Source of the DNA: Balneolales bacterium
GTDB taxonomy: Bacteria > Bacteroidota > Rhodothermia > Balneolales > Natronogracilivirgulaceae
Length of the DNA stretch: 21,342 nucleotides
Reading direction: 5' to 3'
NCBI GenBank assembly: GCA_007116685.1
Contig: SKIC01000228.1
Coordinates: forward strand, 1 to 21,342
Shown one piece after another: positions 16,544 to 21,342 of this stretch (position 1 is the stretch's first letter; each line of letters opens with the position of its first letter). The position numbers and the translations under genes were made by a program. The notes beneath the pieces are model-generated. The model ran no database searches. It saw only the letters and a program-made list of their open reading frames with translations, and had not been told where the DNA came from.

Positions 16544-19219
16544 ATGGCACAACAGGATATCCCCAAACATTACAATCCTACTGAAGCTGAAGACAAATGG
16601 TATTCCTACTGGGAAAAACACAGATATTTCCATTCTGAACCGGATGAGCGCGAAGCATATACAGTAGTAATTCCTCCACCAAATGTAACCGGCGTTTTAC
16701 ACATGGGGCACATTCTGAATAACACAATTCAGGACATCCTTGTACGCAGAGCCCGAATGTTGGGTAAAAATGCTTGCTGGGTGCCCGGAACAGACCATGC
16801 CTCTATTGCCACAGAAGCAAAAGTTGTACAACGCTTACGGAAAAAGGGAATCAAAAAATCAGATCTCTCACGTGAGGATTTCCTAAAGCACGCCTGGGAT
16901 TGGACTGACGAATACGGGGGAATCATCCTACAGCAACTTCGAAAATTGGGCGCTTCTTGTGATTGGGAGCGTACTCGCTTCACGCTGGAAGAAGAATTGT
17001 ACGAGTCAGTAATCAACGTTTTTATTGATCTGCACGAAAAAGGTAAAGTTTATCGCGGTAAGCGGATGATAAACTGGGATCCTGAAGCCAAAACAGCACT
17101 TTCAGATGAAGAAGTGATTTACAAAGATGTACAATCCAAATTGTACCACGTTTCTTATGCCGTTGCTGATAGTGACGAAACCGTAACCATAGCAACCACA
17201 CGTCCGGAAACCATCCTCGCTGATACAGCCATTTGTGTGCATCCTGATGACAAGCGTTACCAGCACCTGATTGGTAAAAAAGCCATTGTTCCTCTCGAAA
17301 ACAGAGAAATCCCCATTATTGCAGATGAATATGTGGAAATGGATTTTGGAACCGGATGCCTGAAAGTGACTCCTGCTCATGATGTAAATGATTATGAATT
17401 GGGCCAAAAGCATGATTTAGCCATTATAGACATGCTTAATGCTGATGGAACTGTGAGCGAAGAAGTAAACCACTTTATTGGCAAAGACCGTTTTGAGGCA
17501 CGAAAATTGATGGTTAAAGCTCTGGAAGAAAGTGAGCAATTAGTTAAGACTGAAGACATCGCCAATAGTGTGGGGTATTCAGAAAGAACCGACGCTGTGA
17601 TTGAGCCTCGCTTGTCTCTTCAGTGGTTTTTGAAGATGGATGAACTCGCCAAGCCTGCTCTTGAAAATGTGATGAACGACGAAATACGTTTTCATCCTGC
17701 CAAATTCAAAAACAGCTATCAAAACTGGATGGAGAACATCCGGGATTGGTGTATTTCCCGCCAACTTTGGTGGGGGCATCGGATCCCAGCCTGGTATTAT
17801 GGTGAAAATCCTGACGATTATGTAATCGCCAAAACGTTGGAAGAAGCCATTACGGCTGCGAACGAAAAAACCGGAAAAAACTGGACAGAAAATGATCTCA
17901 AACAAGATGAGGATGTACTTGATACCTGGTTTAGTTCGTGGTTATGGCCGATTTCCGTTTTTAATGGTATAAACGAACCTGATAATAAAGAAGTCCGCTA
18001 CTACTATCCCACCAATGATTTGGTTACTGCACCGGAAATCATGTTTTTCTGGGTGGCCAGAATGATTATGGCAGGATACGAATACCGCTCAGAGCTGCCG
18101 TTCAAAAATGTGTACTACACAGGTATTGTGCGTGATAAGCAACGCCGTAAGATGTCCAAATCCTTAGGTAATTCCCCGGATCCTTTAAAAATGATTGCAG
18201 AATTTGGGGCTGATGGCGTTCGTGTGGGAATGCTATTCTCTGCTCCTGCCGGAAATGATTTATTGTTTGATGAGAGCATGGTTGAGCAAGGCAGAAACTT
18301 TGCCAACAAAATCTGGAATGCCTATCGCTTCTTATCCATGAACATGGAAGATGGCGTAGAATATGCTCCCACAACTGAAATCGACTCAGAAAACTTAGCT
18401 GATGTTTGGATGCAAACCCGCTTGCACGAAACTCTCAGAGATATCGAAGATGATTTCGAAAAATTTCGCTTGAGTGACGCTCTGCAAAAAGTATACTCCC
18501 TGGTTTGGGATGATTTCTGTGATTGGTACATTGAGCTTTGCAAGCCGGAAGAACGTGGTGGAAAAATCTCTAAAGAGAAATTAGAACGTGCACTTGGCTT
18601 TTTTGAGGAATTGATGAAATTGCTTCATCCTTTCATGCCATTCATCACCGAAGAAATCTGGCAAAGAATTCAGCAACGCTCAGAGAAAGAAGCCTTGGTT
18701 ATAACATCATGGACAGCTTTTGACGAACAGAAAATAAATCCTGAGCAACGTGCCTTATTTCAAAAAATGCAGCTACTCATCGCCGCATCAAGAAATATTA
18801 GAGCGGAAATGAATCTGTCTCCCAACGCAGAATTACAGGTTTTGATTAAGACTCAAAATACAGAGGAAGCAGATGCGATAAGTAGCCAGCAATGGGTGTT
18901 CAGACGTCTGCAAACCGTCTCCGAATTGCAAATTAGTTCGGACTTATCCAAGCCTAAGATGGCGGCCTCATCGGTAGTACAAGGCACAGAACTGTATATC
19001 CCTCTAGAAGGATTAATCGATACGGAAAAAGAAATCGCTCGTATTGAGAAGGAAATTCAGAGATTGGAAGGCTTTTTGAAGTCCATCAACGGAAAACTCA
19101 ACAATGAGAGATTTGTTGCCAACGCTCCTGATGAAGTAGTAGCCAAAGAACGAAAGAAAAAATCCGATACTGAAAATACGCTGGAGAAGCTTCGGGAGAA
19201 TTTAAAGAGTTTTAAGTAA
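16544..19219 (+). CDS. valS: Valyl-tRNA synthetase
   Basis: A class I aminoacyl-tRNA synthetase that charges tRNA-Val and edits mischarged threonine. From the ATG at 16544 it is 891 residues, beginning MAQQDIPKHYNPTEAEDKWY as family members do. The HIGH-type motif is HMGH (53-56, in PPPNVTGVLHMGH) and the KMSKS loop is KMSKS (536-540). The editing (CP1) domain includes TIATTRPETILADTA. The anticodon-binding domain holds WDDFCDWYIELCK. A C-terminal charged coiled coil (about 825-891, EKEIARIEKEIQRLEGF) is typical of bacterial ValRS. An in-frame ATG 57 nt upstream (16487) overlaps the left edge of the rsmB terminator hairpin and would add a non-family hydrophobic peptide, so it is rejected. No promoter is evident in the 24 nt between the terminator and the ATG, so expression may depend on read-through or on a promoter hidden in the terminator region. 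Confidence 0.96.
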   Translation: MAQQDIPKHYNPTEAEDKWYSYWEKHRYFHSEPDEREAYTVVIPPPNVTGVLHMGHILNNTIQDILVRRARMLGKNACWVPGTDHASIATEAKVVQRLRKKGIKKSDLSREDFLKHAWDWTDEYGGIILQQLRKLGASCDWERTRFTLEEELYESVINVFIDLHEKGKVYRGKRMINWDPEAKTALSDEEVIYKDVQSKLYHVSYAVADSDETVTIATTRPETILADTAICVHPDDKRYQHLIGKKAIVPLENREIPIIADEYVEMDFGTGCLKVTPAHDVNDYELGQKHDLAIIDMLNADGTVSEEVNHFIGKDRFEARKLMVKALEESEQLVKTEDIANSVGYSERTDAVIEPRLSLQWFLKMDELAKPALENVMNDEIRFHPAKFKNSYQNWMENIRDWCISRQLWWGHRIPAWYYGENPDDYVIAKTLEEAITAANEKTGKNWTENDLKQDEDVLDTWFSSWLWPISVFNGINEPDNKEVRYYYPTNDLVTAPEIMFFWVARMIMAGYEYRSELPFKNVYYTGIVRDKQRRKMSKSLGNSPDPLKMIAEFGADGVRVGMLFSAPAGNDLLFDESMVEQGRNFANKIWNAYRFLSMNMEDGVEYAPTTEIDSENLADVWMQTRLHETLRDIEDDFEKFRLSDALQKVYSLVWDDFCDWYIELCKPEERGGKISKEKLERALGFFEELMKLLHPFMPFITEEIWQRIQQRSEKEALVITSWTAFDEQKINPEQRALFQKMQLLIAASRNIRAEMNLSPNAELQVLIKTQNTEEADAISSQQWVFRRLQTVSELQISSDLSKPKMAASSVVQGTELYIPLEGLIDTEKEIARIEKEIQRLEGFLKSINGKLNNERFVANAPDEVVAKERKKKSDTENTLEKLRENLKSFK

Positions 19220-19223
19220 GCAA

Positions 19224-19244
19224 CCCGACGTGGCAAAACTCGGG
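19224..19244 (+). terminator. Weak hairpin just after valS
   Basis: CCCGA (19224-19228) pairs with TCGGG (19240-19244). Outward pairing continues imperfectly (GCAA against CTGT). It begins 5 nt after the valS stop. There is no good T-tract (GCTGTCGTCTTT follows), so this is only a possible terminator. Confidence 0.35.
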
Positions 19245-19318
19245 CTGTCGTCTTTGGCTCAAGAGCAATACTCTAATTGCCAATACAATTTAGTTTAAAA
19301 ACCAAATTGAACTATCAA

Positions 19319-19371
19319 GGGCGGCTGTCCGAAACGAATTAGCAAACCTCCAACTTTTCGGACAGCCGCTC
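19319..19371. repeat. Long perfect inverted repeat (hairpin, terminator or miniature element)
   Basis: GCGGCTGTCCGAAA (19321-19334) and TTTCGGACAGCCGC (19356-19369) are perfect 14-bp inverted copies. One G-T and one G-C pair extend the stem to 16 bp (19319-19371). The spacer is 21 nt. The element lies between the convergent valS and PIN-toxin genes and could terminate both, but neither side has a strong T-tract. The two outer ends, GGGCGGCTGTCCGAAA and GAGCGGCTGTCCGAAA, look like terminal repeats of an insertion sequence, so a solo miniature element is an alternative. No clear target-site duplication is seen. Confidence 0.6.
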
Positions 19372-19452
19372 TTACTTAAATCATCTGAGCAATAATAAAC
19401 TCTTTGCTATCAACGAATTTGACTGTTTTTCAACAATAGCAGCAGCCCGATT

Positions 19453-19854
19453 TTATTCAAAAAGCTTTCTCAGCTGGATAGGAGTAAGCACAGGTATAGA
19501 AGAATTCTTGAAACCTGATTTATCTCTGCTTAGAATTATCTCTGCATTATTTTCTTTTGCGCATCTGTACTGTAAAGCGTCTTCAATATCAGCCCATTGG
19601 GATTTCATTGCAAAGTCTACCATCAACGCTGAAATATTTAAAATATCTGCAAAACTAATTAAATCAGGATACCAGGAGCTCGCCATGATTTTTCTTCGTG
19701 ATAAAACATATTCCATATTCATCACGGTCAACACAGAAACTGAAATTTGGAAGCCGGCAAGTAAGGCATGATGTAATCCATATCGAATATCCGTATTCCA
19801 AGGCTCTCTTTTAAGAATCATATCGATACAGATATTTGTATCGAGAAATATCAC
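19453..19854 (-). CDS. vapC: PIN-domain toxin (VapC-like ribonuclease)
   Basis: A 133-residue PIN-fold protein, the expected size for a type II VapC-like toxin, which is usually an Mg-dependent endoribonuclease acting on tRNA or rRNA. The acidic site is visible: Asp5 in FLDTNICID, Glu48 in NMEYV, Asp92 in DIEDALQYRCAKEN and Asp111 in ILSRDKSGF. The last two segments are the classic PIN C-terminal pattern, so the active site looks intact. Start and partner fix each other: the GTG start (19852-19854) overlaps the antitoxin TGA stop (19851-19853) as GTGA, a translational coupling arrangement typical of toxin-antitoxin pairs. The gene converges on valS across a hairpin-rich gap. The exact RNA target is unknown. 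Confidence 0.88.
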   Translation of the reverse strand: MIFLDTNICIDMILKREPWNTDIRYGLHHALLAGFQISVSVLTVMNMEYVLSRRKIMASSWYPDLISFADILNISALMVDFAMKSQWADIEDALQYRCAKENNAEIILSRDKSGFKNSSIPVLTPIQLRKLFE

Positions 19855-20093
19855 GAATCTAATCCATACTTCAGGTTGAGGGATTTAATTTTTTCACCTT
19901 CTTCTGCGACCATTGACATTTCAGGTATATCATTACCAAATTTGTGTAATGCTTCTAATTTGTCGGATACTTTTTTCTGCTCTTCTATATAATCCGAAAT
20001 CATTTGAGATAGTGAGATATCTCTCTGCTTGGCTAATTCTTTAGCTAATTGTATGATGCTAGAGTCGAGTGATAGGGTAAGCTTGGTTTTCAT
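19851..20093 (-). CDS. Ribbon-helix-helix antitoxin for the PIN toxin
   Basis: An 80-residue protein. The N-terminal strand KTKLTLSLD (2-10) followed by helices SIIQLAKELAKQRD and SLSQMISDYIEEQ (about 13-40) form a ribbon-helix-helix DNA-binding domain, resembling antitoxins of the DUF6364 type. The C-terminal half (about 41-80, with DKLEALHKFGNDIPEM) is acidic and probably disordered when free; such tails wrap and block the PIN active site. It lies immediately upstream of the toxin and overlaps it by 4 nt. The start is ATG at 20091-20093, with no Shine-Dalgarno. A palindromic operator candidate sits 15-36 nt upstream, consistent with the usual autorepression by the antitoxin or complex. Family naming is by pattern only. 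Confidence 0.85.
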   Translation of the reverse strand: MKTKLTLSLDSSIIQLAKELAKQRDISLSQMISDYIEEQKKVSDKLEALHKFGNDIPEMSMVAEEGEKIKSLNLKYGLDS

Positions 20094-20108
20094 ACACGTA
20101 CTTATTTA

Positions 20109-20151
20109 GTATTCATACGTATACAATACGGGATAAAACTTTTAGAAGCAA
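20109..20151 (-). promoter_or_regulatory. Candidate promoter and operator of the toxin-antitoxin pair
   Basis: GTATT (20109-20113) and AATAC (20125-20129) flank the palindrome ATACGTAT (20115-20122), a layout that suits a ribbon-helix-helix dimer pair. On the minus strand TTGCTT (20146-20151) and TATTGT (20123-20128) are spaced by 17 nt as a sigma-70-like promoter whose -10 overlaps the operator. The promoter match is weak; the palindrome is clear. A related sequence, CATACACGTA, overlaps the antitoxin start (20091-20100). Confidence 0.45.
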
Positions 20152-20253
20152 AAATCAGGAAATTCACCAATCAGCGTAAGAATACTCAAATGCAAAAAAG
20201 CATTTATTTAGAAACAGAGCCTTTAGCTACTGTTGAGTAAAAAAGTATTATCA

Positions 20254-20276
20254 AGCCGTGTAATATATACACGGCT
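20254..20276 (-). terminator. Intrinsic terminator after infC
   Basis: AGCCGTGTA (20254-20262) and TACACGGCT (20268-20276) form a perfect 9-bp stem with an ATATA loop. On the minus strand it is followed by TGATAATACTTTTTT, so the T-run is displaced by about 9 nt. It starts 26 nt beyond the infC stop and would end the thrS-infC transcript before the toxin-antitoxin genes. Between it and the antitoxin promoter there is only AT-rich sequence with a small AAATGC/GCATTT hairpin (20188-20205). Confidence 0.65.
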
Positions 20277-20302
20277 CGATCAAAACTTGAGATAGGTCAG
20301 AA

Positions 20303-20848
20303 CTACTTCTTAGCGCTGGTAGGGGTAAGAATGAGAGACATGCGCTTACCCTCGAGAGTGGCTTTTTGTTCGATTTTGCCTAAATCCTCGAGATCTTTAG
20401 CGAAACGGTCGAGTAGTTCTTCTCCCTTTTCGCTGTAAATAATGTCTCTACCACGGAATTGTACCGTAGCTTTTACTTTGTCGCCATCTTTCAGAAAGCC
20501 TTCCGCATGCTTTAATTTGAAATTATAATCGTGATCGTCGGTATGTGGACGAAAACGTAATTCTTTAATGCTTACGGTATGTTGTTTTTTCTTGGCTTCT
20601 TTTTCTTTTTTCTTCTTTTCGAATAGATATTTGCCAAAATCCATCACTTTACATACAGGCGGTTTTGCATTTGCTGCCACTTCCACCAAATCCAAGCCCA
20701 TGTTATTGGCAAATTGAATGGCATCATTTATAGCCATTATTTGATGTTCGCCATCTGGAGGTATAACGCGCACTGTTGCTGCATCAATATCCTCGTTAAT
20801 TCGTTCTTTTTCTTCGAATTTCGGCTGTTTGTAAAATCGTCTTGCGAT
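20303..20848 (-). CDS. infC: Translation initiation factor IF-3, probable ATC start
   Basis: IF-3 binds the 30S subunit, blocks early 50S joining and checks the start codon. The protein is 181 residues when started at ATC (20846-20848). The N-terminal domain includes RINEDIDAATVRVIPPDGEH and LDLVEVAANAKPPVCKVMDFGKY; a lysine-rich linker (FEKKKKEKEAKKKQ) leads to the C-terminal domain (ELRFRPHTDDHDYNFKLKHA, VKATVQFRGRDI). No ATG precedes the first conserved residues. Starting at GTG (20771-20773) would delete the RINE segment and give 156 residues. Upstream the frame reads IARRFYKQPKFEEKERINED, matching family N-termini, and AAGGAG (20857-20862) lies 8 nt before the ATC. Rare start codons are known for infC (AUU in E. 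coli) and allow self-repression. thrS ends 30 nt upstream; rpmI and rplT do not follow. Confidence 0.93.
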   Translation of the reverse strand: MARRFYKQPKFEEKERINEDIDAATVRVIPPDGEHQIMAINDAIQFANNMGLDLVEVAANAKPPVCKVMDFGKYLFEKKKKEKEAKKKQHTVSIKELRFRPHTDDHDYNFKLKHAEGFLKDGDKVKATVQFRGRDIIYSEKGEELLDRFAKDLEDLGKIEQKATLEGKRMSLILTPTSAKK

Positions 20849-20856
20849 AGTGGTAT

Positions 20857-20862
20857 CTCCTT
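20857..20862 (-). promoter_or_regulatory. Shine-Dalgarno AAGGAG that sets the infC start
   Basis: On the minus strand AAGGAG (20862 down to 20857) is followed after 8 nt (ATACCACT) by ATC at 20848-20846, in frame with IF-3. The spacing is optimal. It is the only full AAGGAG-type site close upstream of a start codon that I find in the window, and it lies in the 30-nt gap between thrS and infC. Confidence 0.7.
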
Positions 20863-20878
20863 AGAGGGTTTGTTAAAG

Positions 20879-21342
20879 TTACGGATTACGCTTATGCGTA
20901 ATTTCGTCTGTAATTATCGAAATAAATTTTGAAAAAATAAAACTTCCGATGTCACCTTTTTTATGTCTTCGTACAGAAACAGAGTCTTTTTCTATTTCTT
21001 TTTCTCCTACTATTAACATATAAGGAATCTTGCTCGTTTCAGCATTCTTTATTTTTGCTCCAATTTGCTCGTTTCTGACATCAACTTGTACTCTAATATC
21101 ATGAGCTTTTAGCTGAGCCGCACAATTTTGAGCATATTCATTACATTTTTCTGAAATCGGTAAAATTGCTACCTGCACCGGAGCCAACCATACAGGGAAA
21201 TTCCCTGCAAAGTGCTCAATCAAAATACTCACAAAACGCTCCATCGAACCAAATGGAGCACGGTGTATCATCACCGGACGATGTTTTTTATTGTCTGAAC
21301 CGGTGAATTCCAATTCGAAACGCTCAGGCAAATTATAATCTA
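20879..21342 (-). CDS. thrS: Threonyl-tRNA synthetase, C-terminal part
   Basis: The last 154 complete codons of a class II synthetase, cut by the right edge of the window; the N-terminal editing domain and most of the catalytic core lie outside. The frame is open to the edge and reads DYNLPERFELEFTG. Motif 3 is visible in HRPVMIHRAPFGSMERF, with its conserved arginine. The anticodon-binding domain follows: FPVWLAPVQVAILPIS, DVRNEQIGAKIKNAE and PYMLIVGEKEIE, ending in a basic tail (THKRNP). Any start assigned inside this fragment (for example the TTG at 21329-21331) is false. infC follows on the same strand with a 30-nt gap, the widely conserved thrS-infC order, so the two are presumably one transcript. 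Confidence 0.96.
   Translation of the reverse strand, partial: DYNLPERFELEFTGSDNKKHRPVMIHRAPFGSMERFVSILIEHFAGNFPVWLAPVQVAILPISEKCNEYAQNCAAQLKAHDIRVQVDVRNEQIGAKIKNAETSKIPYMLIVGEKEIEKDSVSVRRHKKGDIGSFIFSKFISIITDEITHKRNP

Noticed and set aside
20303..20773. infC starting at the GTG at 20771-20773
   Set aside because: This removes the conserved RINED segment; the frame is open further upstream to an ATC with a perfect Shine-Dalgarno.
20879..21331. A separate 150-aa gene starting at TTG 21329-21331
   Set aside because: The frame is open to the window edge and reads as the C-terminal part of ThrS.
1..21342. CRISPR array, tRNA, rRNA, transposase or restriction genes
   Set aside because: I found no regularly spaced repeats, no cloverleaf-like sequence or tRNA sequence blocks, and no recognisable mobile or restriction enzyme genes.

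Overview
The window looks like a chromosomal segment from a Bacteroidota-type bacterium, most likely the Balneola / Rhodothermia side of that group. Four things point there: a complete 2452-residue SprA (the giant outer-membrane translocon of the type IX secretion system), a TonB-dependent receptor that begins with a carboxypeptidase-like regulatory domain, LptF/LptG permeases of the long Bacteroidota type, and start codons that mostly lack Shine-Dalgarno sequences. One gene is preceded by a good match to the Bacteroidota promoter (TTTG, 20 bp, TAnnTTTG). The genus is inferred from protein character, not from a search.

Left part (1-2074). A possible truncated membrane-protein gene lies at the edge. 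It is followed by an HD-domain hydrolase with its own promoter, a bidirectional terminator, a small two-helix membrane protein, and an enoyl-CoA hydratase/isomerase homologue. In the last, both classical hydratase glutamates are replaced, so isomerase-like chemistry is more likely.

Cell-envelope block (2088-15003). On the minus strand, sprA is followed 58 bp later by a small lipoprotein gene and, 2 bp after that, by a TonB-dependent receptor. All three products are predicted for the outer membrane. Diverging from sprA across a 226-bp regulatory gap is lptF-lptG, encoding the inner-membrane permease pair of the LPS export machine.

Translation block (15143-19219). rsmB (16S rRNA m5C methyltransferase, TTG start) ends in a strong intrinsic terminator. 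The terminator lies just ahead of valS and contains a misleading upstream ATG, so the valS start is placed at 16544.

Right part (19220-21342). A hairpin-rich gap is followed by a PIN-toxin / ribbon-helix-helix antitoxin pair on the minus strand, an operator-like palindrome, and the 3' end of a thrS-infC operon. infC has no ATG at its proper N-terminus. The best start is an ATC codon 8 nt after a perfect AAGGAG, which suggests the self-regulated non-canonical start known for this gene. infC ends in its own terminator and is followed by the toxin-antitoxin pair, not by the usual rpmI-rplT.

I see no CRISPR array, tRNA, rRNA, transposase or obvious new multi-gene defence system. The most interesting points are the infC start, the broken infC-rpmI-rplT synteny, the sprA start and R/Q-rich insertion, the hairpin over the lipoprotein start codon, and the 16-bp inverted repeat at 19319-19371.
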